Below, one piece after another: positions 1-6,645 of a stretch of DNA of 8,291 nucleotides. This stretch comes from Propionivibrio sp. GTDB taxonomy: Bacteria > Pseudomonadota > Gammaproteobacteria > Burkholderiales > Rhodocyclaceae. Position 1 is the first letter of the stretch; the number at the start of each line of letters is the position of its first letter. The translations under genes were made by a program, and so were the position numbers. The notes beneath the pieces are model-generated. The model had not been told where the DNA came from, made no database searches, and saw only the letters and a list, made by a program, of their open reading frames with translations. The stretch lies in the NCBI GenBank assembly GCA_017990155.1, contig JAGNOM010000110.1, positions 1-8,291 on the forward strand, read 5' to 3'.

Positions 1-213
1 AGCGGGAGCAGCCGGAGCCTCCGCAGTGACCTCAGGCGCCGCCGATACGGCTTCGGCAACCGGCGCAATTGCGGCAACAGCCGCCGAATCGGGTGCTGAC
101 GCTTGCGCGTGCGCGAAGTTGGCCGCGCAAAGTGCCAACAGGGTAGGTAGTGCGAGGGAATGGATGAAGGAGGAGCGCTTGAGGCGTTGAAGCATGGGGA
201 AATCGTGCAGCAT
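1..213 (-). CDS. Exported or membrane protein with Ala/Pro-rich N-terminus (partial); possible ExbB/TolQ-type
   Basis: The first 71 codons are present and the gene continues beyond the window. From ATG 213 (first ATG after an in-frame stop) or ATG 195, the translation has a basic region (LQRLKRSS), a hydrophobic core (LALPTLLALCAA) and a likely signal-peptidase I site at AHA-QA. A low-complexity stretch of Ala, Pro, Val and Glu follows. Neither ATG has a strong ribosome binding site; the one at 213 has a weak GAAAG at 6 nt, while the one at 195 gives the more usual signal-peptide length. The gene follows the efflux lipoprotein by 29 nt, so they are probably co-transcribed. Signal peptide plus Ala/Pro/Glu linker is common in beta-proteobacterial ExbB/MotA/TolQ proton-channel proteins, and that is my leading guess. 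The diagnostic membrane part lies outside the window. Confidence 0.6.
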   Translation of the reverse strand, partial: MLHDFPMLQRLKRSSFIHSLALPTLLALCAANFAHAQASAPDSAAVAAIAPVAEAVSAAPEVTAEAPAAPA

Positions 214-242
214 GGGTGACTTTCGTTACTTGGCGTATTTGC

Positions 243-1775
243 TTATTTCTCTGGCGTGGTGGATGACGTTTCGTCGGCTGCACGGTTGGGTGCGCTCGCT
301 TTTGAATTCGCAGTATGAACCGCTTCCGGCTCGTATTGCGCCGCGCCGCCGGTCGCGCGGTTGAGGGCGACCCACGCCTGGAGCCGTTCCTGCATCACGT
401 TGAGCAGCGTCCGTTGCGCATCCAGCATTGACCGACGCGCGTCTTCGAGTTCAAGAAGGTTGCTGGCCCCCTCCCGATAACGCACCTCGACCGTTTTGTA
501 AAACTGCTGATACTGGCTGGCCGAAACTCGGGCGTTCTCCGCGCGCTCATGGGCGGCGGCGTATCGGGTCAAGGCGTCTTCGATTTCCTGAATGGCGTTT
601 CTCGCCTTGTCCTTGAACTCGGCAAGCGCTTCGTCGTAGCGTGCCTCGGCGATGTCCACCGCCGCCCGGCGTCGTCCGCCATCAAAGATCGGCAGGCTGA
701 GCGAAGGACCGAACGACCACGTTCCGAAGGACAGCGCACCGCCGCCCGTTCCCTCAACCTCATAGCCCAGCGAACCGTTCAAAGTCAGGCGCGGATAGCG
801 ATCCGCCTCCGCCAGTCCGATATCGGCCGAGGCGGCAGCGACTCTTCGCTCGGCGGCGCGAATGTCGGGCCGCTGCGTCAGCGACTGGGCGGGAATGGCG
901 ACGCCGAAGTGCCTCGGCACCGGCAAGCGGTCGAGTCCCGTCGGTTTGTCCGCTAGCAGCTTCATCAGGGTCGGGCGCGGCATGCCGGTCAGACGCGTCA
1001 GCAGGTTTTCCTGACGCGCGCAGAAGGCGCGGATCGACGCCAGCTGTGTCCGGGCCTCGGCGACCGAGGCTTTGCTGCGAACGGCCTGGTAAGGCGCGGT
1101 AAAGCCTTCGGTAACGCTGGCGGCGGTCAGCTTCTCGGTCGCTTCGCGCGAGCTGACGTCCTGTTCGCTGAGCACCACTTCCGATTGGCACGCCCGATAG
1201 CTCAGATAGGCGTCCGTGATGTCGGCAGCGAGGCTCACACGTACATCGGCCAGCGTCGCCTCCTGCGCACCCGCACGCGCCAGGGCGCCTTCGTTCCCGC
1301 GACGAACGGCGCCAAAGAGGTCGATTTCCCAGGAGGCGTTCATCGACAACCAGGAATCGGTATAGGGCGAACCACTGGAATCGCTCACTGCGCGCTCGCT
1401 GGTCGCTTCCGAATCGATCGAAGGCAGTTCCGCGGCGCCGGTTCGGGCGTAGACCGCGCGCGCCTGGCGGACCCGTGACACTGCGACTTCAAGCGTCGGA
1501 CTCGTGCGGAAACCCTCGCTCACCATCTGGTCGAGCAAGGCGTCGTCGAGCTCGGCCCACCACTGCGTAGCGGGCACTTGATTGACGGGTTTCGTCGTCG
1601 CATTCGGGTCGTGGGCGGCCGCTTCGGCGCCCGAGGTCCACTGGCCGGGGATTCCTGCATCCGACAACTTTGGCGGCACATAGTCCGGGCCGACGACGGC
1701 GCATCCGGAGAGCAGCAAGGCGAAACCCAGGCCAAGCGCCGGCCGGATCGACCGACGCATACGGCGGAATAGCAT
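243..1775 (-). CDS. Outer-membrane efflux lipoprotein (NodT/OprM family of RND pumps)
   Basis: Outer-membrane channel of a tripartite efflux system (510 aa; family members are usually about 450-500). It has a basic N-terminus and a hydrophobic stretch ending in lipobox LSGC (22-25), so Cys25 should be lipid-modified. VVGPDYVPP follows, as in most family members. Two OEP repeats are visible. The first includes the block NASWEIDLFGAVRRG (146-160). The second opens with QRPDIRAAERRVAAA (301-315) and contains SFGPSLSLPIFDGGRRRA (354-371) and the helix YREGASNLLELEDARRS (433-449). A polar tail rich in Ala, Ser and Thr (about 476-510) is longer than usual. ATG 1775 is preceded by AAGGA at 8 nt spacing. 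No membrane-fusion or RND pump gene lies on its upstream side. The next gene starts 29 nt after its stop and does not look like one. Substrate unknown. Confidence 0.93.
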   Translation of the reverse strand: MLFRRMRRSIRPALGLGFALLLSGCAVVGPDYVPPKLSDAGIPGQWTSGAEAAAHDPNATTKPVNQVPATQWWAELDDALLDQMVSEGFRTSPTLEVAVSRVRQARAVYARTGAAELPSIDSEATSERAVSDSSGSPYTDSWLSMNASWEIDLFGAVRRGNEGALARAGAQEATLADVRVSLAADITDAYLSYRACQSEVVLSEQDVSSREATEKLTAASVTEGFTAPYQAVRSKASVAEARTQLASIRAFCARQENLLTRLTGMPRPTLMKLLADKPTGLDRLPVPRHFGVAIPAQSLTQRPDIRAAERRVAAASADIGLAEADRYPRLTLNGSLGYEVEGTGGGALSFGTWSFGPSLSLPIFDGGRRRAAVDIAEARYDEALAEFKDKARNAIQEIEDALTRYAAAHERAENARVSASQYQQFYKTVEVRYREGASNLLELEDARRSMLDAQRTLLNVMQERLQAWVALNRATGGAAQYEPEAVHTANSKASAPNRAADETSSTTPEK

Positions 1776-2011
1776 TCCTTATTTCCTTCTATTTGCGGAC
1801 GTGTGAGAGGTGCATCTGAAAACTGAGCCCGTAAGGATGCGACCTTGCGCGCGTGAGATCAAGCATCGTTTTGTCACGGCGCTATGAAGCGGGCGTTTGG
1901 GGCAACAAACGAATGCGGAGTTTGCGGCCATTCGAGACGCCGCGAGCACGCGCTCAGCCCTTTGCGACAAAGGCCTGAACGCTGCGCAAGGCGTCAATCC
2001 CGGTCTTCGAA
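1776..2011 (-). other. 236-bp gap between dehydrogenase and efflux lipoprotein genes
   Basis: Apart from the hairpin at 1954-1978, I see no gene. A 72-codon ORF with a TTG start (1779-1997) has no ribosome binding site and a Cys/Arg-rich translation unlike a real protein. The gap is long enough to hold the promoter for the lipoprotein gene. TTGATC with CATCCT 17 nt later (about 1828-1856) is the best -35/-10 pair, but its -10 is poor, so I do not call it. Confidence 0.4.
1954..1978 (-). terminator. Imperfect hairpin after the dehydrogenase gene
   Basis: Starting 33 nt after the dehydrogenase stop, TCAGGCCTTTG and CAAAGGGCTGA (minus strand) can form an 11-position stem with one mismatch around a TCG triloop. 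No T-run follows. It may mark the transcript 3' end, but it is weaker evidence than the terminator after the kinase gene. Confidence 0.4.
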
Positions 2012-3070
2012 TCAGCCGAGCGGCGCCGGCATCGGAACCCCCAATCGTGCGGCCGACGCGGCGAGTGCTTCCACAATTGAAGGCGCCAGTTCAACTCCCG
2101 ACACCTTGGCTTCCCTGATGCGCTGCTGCGCCATCTCACCCGGCATGCGGACCGGGCGCGCCGGATCGATCGGTGCGTTGGCATGGCAACGATCGGTCAG
2201 GAAGTCCATCTGGCGCAGGAAAGCCTCGCGTCCGGCGAACGCGCCTGGATCAATCACTTGCAGAAATACGTTGCCGCTCCAGCGCGTTTCCAGATCCTGA
2301 CGGCCATAGCCGGCCAGGCCCTGCGTCAGCATCTCGATCATCAGCGAAAGCCCGAAACCCTTGTGGCCGTACTCGCGTCCGCCGAGCAACAGCAGACTGC
2401 CGCCAGCGCCGGGATCGAGCGCATGCGGATCGTTGGTCGGGTTGCCATCGGCGTCCATCAGCCAGGGATGCTCGAACGGCGTATTGGTCGCCGACTTCTG
2501 CCGCGCCATGCCCAAGGTGGTAATCGAGGTGCTGACGTCGACCCAGACCGGCGCGCGCGTCCCGGGATAGCCAATGGCGATCGGATTCGGCGTGAGCAAA
2601 GGTTCCTTGCCACCAAACGGCGCAACGAAGCTGACCGATGGATCGGAGGTGGCGAGGATCGCCGCCAGCCCGAGATCGGTCGCCCGCTTGATCAGCGACG
2701 CCAGGCAGGCAATGTGATGACTCCGGCGAATGACGATGGTCACGACGCCATGCGTGGCAATGCGCTCGCTGGCGGTCGTCAGCGCCCGGCTGACGAGCCA
2801 CGGACCGGGCAAATAGTTGCCGTCCCAGACAACCGTCCCGCCCATGTCGCGCACGACTTCCGGATCACCGTGCGCTGTCATCAGGCCTTTCCCGATCTCG
2901 TCGAGATAGGGTGTGGCGAGCTTCAGACCGTGCGTTCGTTGCCCGACCATATCGCCGGTGACCAGAACCTCGGCCACGCATTGCGCCTTCTCGGCATCCA
3001 GGCCGGCCGCGACAAACAGCGCCCCGGCAAACTGCATGAGGGTTTGGACTTGGTAGCGACTAGAGCTCAT
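2012..3070 (-). CDS. LDH2/malate-type NAD(P)-dependent dehydrogenase
   Basis: Cytosolic oxidoreductase (352 aa, typical length) of the family that includes YiaK 2,3-diketo-L-gulonate reductase, sulfolactate, ureidoglycolate and malate dehydrogenases and delta-1-pyrroline-2-carboxylate reductase. These interconvert 2-keto acids (or imines) and 2-hydroxy (or amino) acids. Family blocks are GQRTHGLKLA (43-52, conserved Arg/His), SHHIACLA (117-124), FGGKEPLLTPNPIAIGYP (152-169) and GGREYGHKGFGLSLMIEML (230-248). The ATG at 3070 was chosen because GGGAG ends 5 nt upstream. The next in-frame ATG upstream (3082) lies just 5' of that site, and a GTG at 3145 lies in the terminator loop. The gene has a terminator on its 5' side and a long gap on its 3' side, so it is probably transcribed alone. 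The family does not reveal the substrate; nothing ties it firmly to mannose or fructose catabolism. Confidence 0.9.
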   Translation of the reverse strand: MSSSRYQVQTLMQFAGALFVAAGLDAEKAQCVAEVLVTGDMVGQRTHGLKLATPYLDEIGKGLMTAHGDPEVVRDMGGTVVWDGNYLPGPWLVSRALTTASERIATHGVVTIVIRRSHHIACLASLIKRATDLGLAAILATSDPSVSFVAPFGGKEPLLTPNPIAIGYPGTRAPVWVDVSTSITTLGMARQKSATNTPFEHPWLMDADGNPTNDPHALDPGAGGSLLLLGGREYGHKGFGLSLMIEMLTQGLAGYGRQDLETRWSGNVFLQVIDPGAFAGREAFLRQMDFLTDRCHANAPIDPARPVRMPGEMAQQRIREAKVSGVELAPSIVEALAASAARLGVPMPAPLG

Positions 3071-3089
3071 GTTTTCTCCCATGAAAGAC

Positions 3090-3099
3090 TGGTATACAA
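3090..3099 (-). promoter_or_regulatory. Possible GntR-type operator upstream of the dehydrogenase gene
   Basis: The minus strand carries TTGTATACCA, nearly palindromic around GTATAC. It fits the TNGT-AT-ACNA pattern seen for FadR/FCD-type GntR regulators. It lies 19 nt upstream of the dehydrogenase start, between the terminator and the ribosome binding site. TATACC could instead serve as a -10-like element, but no matching -35 is visible 17 nt upstream. No regulator gene lies in the window. Confidence 0.25.
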
Positions 3100-3125
3100 G
3101 AATACGCCTGTGCGAGGCCGTCCGA

Positions 3126-3156
3126 AAAACGAAATCGCCGGTCACCCGGCGATTTC
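3126..3156 (-). terminator. Rho-independent terminator of the sugar operon
   Basis: On the minus strand, GAAATCGCCGG, a four-base loop GTGA and CCGGCGATTTC form a perfect 11-base-pair stem. It is followed one base later by TTTTT (3126-3130). It starts 25 nt after the kinase stop. Stem, tight loop and T-run meet every criterion of an intrinsic terminator in this direction. Confidence 0.9.
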
Positions 3157-3181
3157 TGACCCCTGACTTGACCTTCCCCGA

Positions 3182-4126
3182 CTACGGCTTTTCGACAAAT
3201 TTCACTTCCGCCGCCAGTCGAGCGATCGTCTCTTCCGATGGCGGCGATGCGCCGGCGGCAAGACAGGCACCCGAGCCGGCGGCGATGGCCGCGCGCAGGT
3301 GGGTTTCCCAGCCGGCGTCCGGATGGCGGATCAGGCTGTTGAGCAGACCGGCGAGGCTGGTGTCGCCGGCGCCGACCGTGTCGACGACCTTGATCGTCGG
3401 CGGCAGCGCGCGCCAGTGTTGATCGCCGACGTAGATCGCCGCGCCTTCGGCACCGCGCGTGAAGAGGTAGGCAGCCTTTGAGTTCATCGAACGCAGCTTT
3501 TCGAACGCGGCGTATTCGTCCTGCATGCGGAAGAAGCCGCGCAGGTCCTCTTCGGAGACCTTGATCAGATCGGCGATCGCCGTCATGCGCGCGAGGATCG
3601 GGTCGTACGATTCGTCCATGACAGCGCGGAAGTTCGGGTCGTAGCTGATCTTGACGCCGAGCTTGTGCAGACGTTCGGCGGTCGCCACCAGGCGGTCCGC
3701 GAGCGGCTGGCGGGCCAGGCTGATGCAGCCGAAGTGCGCCCAGCGCACGGCTTTCTCCCAGCCTTCGGGTAGCGCGGCGACGTCGAAGTGCAGATCGGCG
3801 CTGTCGTCGCCGATGAAGTAGTACTTCGGCGGATGCGTTTCATGCACGATCGCCAGCAGCGGCGACTTCTGCAGCCGCTGCGTGAAGCGCAGGTCGAGCT
3901 TGGCGTGGATCGTGGTCTTCCAGATCTCGTCGCCGAAGCAGTCGCTGCTGATCGCGCCGCCGAATGCGCTGGGGATGCCGAAGTACGACATCACCATCGC
4001 CACGTTCCACGGCGCGCCGCCGGGAACGCTCTTCCACTGGTCCGGCGCGACGCGGATCATGTCCGTCAGCGCTTCGCCGAAGGAGACAAACTCCGGCAGT
4101 CCCTTTGTTTCTGTTGTTTCGCCCAT
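3182..4126 (-). CDS. PfkB-family sugar kinase, probable fructokinase
   Basis: Probable ATP-dependent kinase of the ribokinase/PfkB fold (314 aa), likely phosphorylating fructose in the cytosol. Visible features are the N-terminal SFGEAL strand and VPGGAPWNVA block (34-43, di-glycine of PfkB signature 1), SYDPNFR (161-167), and signature 2 DTVGAGDTSLAG (249-260) with the catalytic base Asp255 in the GAGD anion hole. Two ATGs are adjacent. The one at 4129 gives an ATGA overlap with the isomerase stop. The one at 4126 (TGATG) sits 4 nt from the GGGGG tract and is preferred. The difference is one residue. The overlap implies translational coupling with the isomerase, and a strong terminator follows the stop by about 25 nt, so this is the last gene of the operon. 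Fructose as substrate is inferred from the isomerase partner; PfkB sequences alone do not settle it. Confidence 0.9.
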   Translation of the reverse strand: MGETTETKGLPEFVSFGEALTDMIRVAPDQWKSVPGGAPWNVAMVMSYFGIPSAFGGAISSDCFGDEIWKTTIHAKLDLRFTQRLQKSPLLAIVHETHPPKYYFIGDDSADLHFDVAALPEGWEKAVRWAHFGCISLARQPLADRLVATAERLHKLGVKISYDPNFRAVMDESYDPILARMTAIADLIKVSEEDLRGFFRMQDEYAAFEKLRSMNSKAAYLFTRGAEGAAIYVGDQHWRALPPTIKVVDTVGAGDTSLAGLLNSLIRHPDAGWETHLRAAIAAGSGACLAAGASPPSEETIARLAAEVKFVEKP

Positions 4127-5340
4127 CATTCCCCCTTGAGTTCGCCCATGGCGCGCAGCACGTCGATGCTGGCGCCGATATTGTGATAGTCCACCTTGCC
4201 GGCCGGGCTCTTCTCCCGCGTGTGGTTCAGGTTCGCCGGATCGAGGATGCGGAACCAGGCGCCCTGTTCGTGATCGACGAAATGCTTCCAGCAGTAGTCC
4301 CAGATCTTCGCGTACCAGTCCCAGTACTCCTGCTTGCCGGTGCGAATACCGAGCAGCGCAGCAGCAGCGAAGGATTCGGCCTGCACCCAGTGATACTTGT
4401 CGCCGTCGCAGATCGAGTCATCCGGTGCGAAACCGTAGTGCATGCCGCCATGCACAGCGTCCCAGGCGCGCGTGACGGCGGCCTTGAACAGTTCTTCGGC
4501 GCGCAGCAGGTGCCAGTCGGCCGGCAGGTGCGCGTCAAGCTGTAGCAGCAGCTTGGCCCACTCGGTGTGGTGACCGGGCTGGTAGCCCCACGGACGGTAG
4601 ATATTGGTCTTGTCGTGCAGGTTGTATTCCCAGTCGACCGACCAGTCCTGATGGTAGTGCTCCCAGATCAGGCCATTGGCCAGCGCGGCCTGACGGCGCG
4701 TGATCGCGTTTGCCAGCGTTTCGGCGCGCTCGATGTAGCGGCGCTCGCCGGTCGCCGAATAGGCGTAGATCATCGCTTCGCAGGCGTGCATGTTGGCGTT
4801 CTGGCCGCGATACGGCAGCAGCGTCCAGTCGGCCTTGGCTTCGTCGCCGTAGAGTTCGGCGGCCGGTTCCCAGAAGTGCTTTTCGGCGAGATCGAAGGTC
4901 TCGGCCAGCCAGTCGCGCGCTTCGGCCACGCCACTCTTGAAGGCGTGGGCGTAAGCCAGCATGACGAAGGCCATGCCGTAGCAATGACGGGTGTCGTCGA
5001 GCACCGTCGCCTGCCCGCCGTGCCAGTCGATCATCCACGCGTAGCCGCCCGTCGCCGGATCGCGGAACGCGCTGCGCAGAAAATCAACCGCGTGGCGCAC
5101 GCCGGCCTGATAGCGTGTTTCGCCGGTGAGTTTATAGAGCATGGCGTGCGTGATGATGAAGCGCGTGGCATTAACAAGATGACGGGTGCGCGCGTCGAAC
5201 ACGGTGCCGTCGTCAAGAAAATAGTGGTACATGCCGCCGCTCGGATCGACCGCGCGGCCAGAGTAAAAATCCATCACCCAGCAGATATGCTGGCGGAGAA
5301 ATGCGGGACTGCGAAAATCGGGTGAGTCTGGAATAGTCAT
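4126..5340 (-). CDS. AGE-family sugar isomerase, probable mannose isomerase
   Basis: Probable cytosolic aldose-ketose isomerase (404 aa, typical length) of the N-acylglucosamine 2-epimerase superfamily, an alpha/alpha barrel. Diagnostic blocks are RHLVNATRF (53-61, active-site Arg60), YRGQNANMHACEA (177-189, His185), WGYQPGHHTEW (251-261, His257 and Glu260) and YHNIG near the C-terminus (His386). These correspond to the catalytic Arg/His/Glu/His set of the YihS/mannose isomerase branch. The RHLV..TRF block favours mannose isomerase, which interconverts free mannose and fructose, over the sialic-acid pathway epimerase. There is no signal peptide. The ATG at 5340 has AAGGA upstream at about 7 nt. 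The stop codon overlaps the start of the kinase gene, so the two are translationally coupled. Its place between a sugar importer and a PfkB kinase supports a free-sugar isomerisation step. Cellobiose 2-epimerase or another AGE activity remains possible. Confidence 0.85.
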   Translation of the reverse strand: MTIPDSPDFRSPAFLRQHICWVMDFYSGRAVDPSGGMYHYFLDDGTVFDARTRHLVNATRFIITHAMLYKLTGETRYQAGVRHAVDFLRSAFRDPATGGYAWMIDWHGGQATVLDDTRHCYGMAFVMLAYAHAFKSGVAEARDWLAETFDLAEKHFWEPAAELYGDEAKADWTLLPYRGQNANMHACEAMIYAYSATGERRYIERAETLANAITRRQAALANGLIWEHYHQDWSVDWEYNLHDKTNIYRPWGYQPGHHTEWAKLLLQLDAHLPADWHLLRAEELFKAAVTRAWDAVHGGMHYGFAPDDSICDGDKYHWVQAESFAAAALLGIRTGKQEYWDWYAKIWDYCWKHFVDHEQGAWFRILDPANLNHTREKSPAGKVDYHNIGASIDVLRAMGELKGE

Positions 5341-5368
5341 TTTTTGTCCTTGAAAAAGGCCGAATCAC

Positions 5369-5443
5369 TCAGCACCAGAAGAGTCCGAACCGGCTCAATC
5401 GCCCACGCGAAGGAAGCTGCCCGGTGAGCGGATTCAAGCGCAT
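5369..5443 (-). CDS. Possible 24-residue leader peptide or small protein
   Basis: This short ORF starts at ATG (5441-5443) and ends with TGA (5369-5371). It would encode 24 residues beginning MRLNPLTGQL and ending FGLFWC. A strong purine tract (GAGAAGGGGG) ends 7 nt upstream of the ATG, better than the sites of several full-length genes in the window. The peptide is basic (four Arg, no acidic residue) and ends in an aromatic stretch. The stop lies 28 nt before the isomerase ATG, so it could be a leader ORF affecting isomerase translation. I recognise no homologue. A fortuitous ORF behind a chance purine run is the main alternative. Confidence 0.3.
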   Translation of the reverse strand: MRLNPLTGQLPSRGRLSRFGLFWC

Positions 5444-5522
5444 GATTTTACCCCCTTCTCCCGATTGGCACTTCCGCTCGCCATGCAATGATCTGTACGG
5501 ATTTTCGGGTTGATGCGTGGAT

Positions 5523-5579
5523 AAGCTGCGGGCCGGATGTCGTTATCCTTGTGGAAACGACATCCGGCCCGTGCAGCTT
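5523..5579 (-). terminator. Very long hairpin after the permease gene
   Basis: The core is a perfect 15-base inverted repeat (5530-5544 with 5556-5570), extended by C5529-G5571. After a 2-base bulge, six further pairs follow (AAGCTG with CAGCTT, 5523-5528 and 5574-5579). Inside the 11-base loop, TCC and GGA can add three more pairs. The structure begins 14 nt after the permease stop. Only a few T residues follow on the minus strand, so it may be a stabilising 3' end or a partial terminator rather than a strong intrinsic terminator. On the plus strand CTTTGTT follows the stem, but there is no plus-strand gene to end. Confidence 0.7.
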
Positions 5580-5593
5580 TGTTCAGCGTTAGC

Positions 5594-6628
5594 CTAGTTG
5601 TAGCTGTGTTGCTGCCTCCACTTGTCGAGCAGCACGGCGAGAACGATAACGACGCCCTTGGCCACGTACTGCCAGAACGACGAGAGACCGAGAATCGTCA
5701 GGCCGTTGTTCATCACGCCGATGATCAGCGCACCGATCACCGTACCCCAGATCGAGCCGACACCACCGGAGAGGCTGGTACCGCCGAGCACGACCGCGGC
5801 AATCGCGTCGAGCTCATAGCCAACGCCCCAGTTGCCGTTCGCGGCGTACAGGCGACTCGAAGACATCGCGCCGGCGATGCCGGAGAACAGGCCATTCACC
5901 GCATAGACGAAGAGCAGAATGCTCGAAACCTTGATACCGGTCAGACGGGCGGCTTGCGGGTTGCCGCCAACCGCGTAGATGTGCAGGCCGAGGATCGTCT
6001 TGCGCAGGATGAACCAGGAGGTGACTGCCACTGCAGCCGCGACCCAGATCAGCCACGGAACAGCAAGGAAGTCGCCATTGCCGAGCCAGTCGAACGACGG
6101 AATGTCGTTGTTGAGCACCGTTGTGCCGTTGGCCAACAGGTAGGCAGCGCCGCGCAGCGCCGTCATCGTCCCGAGCGTGATGACGAAGGGGTTCATGTTG
6201 AAGTAGGCGACAAACAACCCGTTGATCAAGCCGCAGAGCAGGCCGGCAAGAATGAACGTTGGCAGCGACGCCCAGGGCATCCAGTCGGGCAACGACATGG
6301 TCATGCCGAGCACCGCCGAAACGGCCAGCATCGAACCGACCGAGAGGTCGATACCGGCGGTAAGGATGACGAAGGTCATGCCGCAGGCCAGGACCAGGTT
6401 GATGGCGACCTGGCGCAGGATGTTCATGTTGTTGCTGGACGTCAGGAAGTTGGACGTGCCGTCGTCGCTGAAATACAGCGTCAGCCCGTAAAACAGCGCG
6501 TACATGACGACCAATACCGGCAACATTCCGAGCCGCTCGAAAGAGCGGCCAATAAACGAGCCATGCCTGACTTCATTGCCGACGTCGGCATCACCTGCCG
6601 ATGTCGCTGCTTTGGTTGTAGTGCTCAT
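5594..6628 (-). CDS. Sugar ABC transporter permease (RbsC/FrcC-type, BPD_transp_2 family)
   Basis: Inner-membrane subunit of the same importer (344 aa). After a polar cytoplasmic N-terminus of about 33 residues, hydrophobic segments run through the rest of the protein. The family's conserved blocks are present: AGIDLSVGSMLA (91-102), NPFVITLGT (146-154), the cytoplasmic loop around YAVGGNPQAARLTGI (218-232), and VVLGGTSLSGGVGSIWGT (279-296). The ATG at 6628 was chosen because AGGAGG lies at 6633-6638, an ideal spacing. A longer reading from 6718 would overlap the ATPase gene by 73 nt and lacks such a site. The stop is TAG. Only 17 nt separate it from the ATPase stop, so the two genes are co-transcribed. 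With two identical permeases and one double ATPase, this is the standard layout for CUT2-type importers. A long hairpin begins 14 nt downstream. Confidence 0.94.
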   Translation of the reverse strand: MSTTTKAATSAGDADVGNEVRHGSFIGRSFERLGMLPVLVVMYALFYGLTLYFSDDGTSNFLTSSNNMNILRQVAINLVLACGMTFVILTAGIDLSVGSMLAVSAVLGMTMSLPDWMPWASLPTFILAGLLCGLINGLFVAYFNMNPFVITLGTMTALRGAAYLLANGTTVLNNDIPSFDWLGNGDFLAVPWLIWVAAAVAVTSWFILRKTILGLHIYAVGGNPQAARLTGIKVSSILLFVYAVNGLFSGIAGAMSSSRLYAANGNWGVGYELDAIAAVVLGGTSLSGGVGSIWGTVIGALIIGVMNNGLTILGLSSFWQYVAKGVVIVLAVLLDKWRQQHSYN

Positions 6629-6645
6629 ATTCCCTCCTCGTTTCA

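Larger units (their letters stand above)
5341..5593 (-). other. 253-bp gap between permease and isomerase genes
   Basis: This gap holds the long hairpin at its upstream end, then about 80 nt of featureless leader, then a short ORF with a good ribosome binding site (5369-5443), then 28 nt containing AAGGA before the isomerase start. I looked for sigma-70 and sigma-54 promoters. A TGGC...GC pair near 5466-5482 has the wrong internal spacing for sigma-54, and no convincing -35/-10 pair was seen. The gap is large enough for a separate promoter for the isomerase-kinase pair, but none can be asserted. Confidence 0.5.

Noticed and set aside
1892..1907. Small inverted repeat GTTTG ... CAAAC in the gap after the dehydrogenase
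   Set aside because: There are only five or six pairs and no flanking T-run, which is within chance expectation.
1779..1997. 72-codon minus-strand ORF in the gap before the efflux gene
   Set aside because: It has a TTG start, no ribosome binding site and a Cys/Arg-rich random-looking translation.
2183..3166. 327-codon open frame on the plus strand opposite the dehydrogenase gene
   Set aside because: It is antisense to a family member with all its motifs and runs through the terminator hairpin; the composition is shadow-like.
4567..5325. 252-codon open frame on the plus strand opposite the isomerase gene
   Set aside because: It is antisense to the isomerase, with no recognisable motif, and is explained by codon bias.
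5466..5482. Possible sigma-54 promoter (TGGC ... TGC) upstream of the isomerase
   Set aside because: The GG to GC spacing is 11 rather than 10 bases, and the rest of the consensus is missing.
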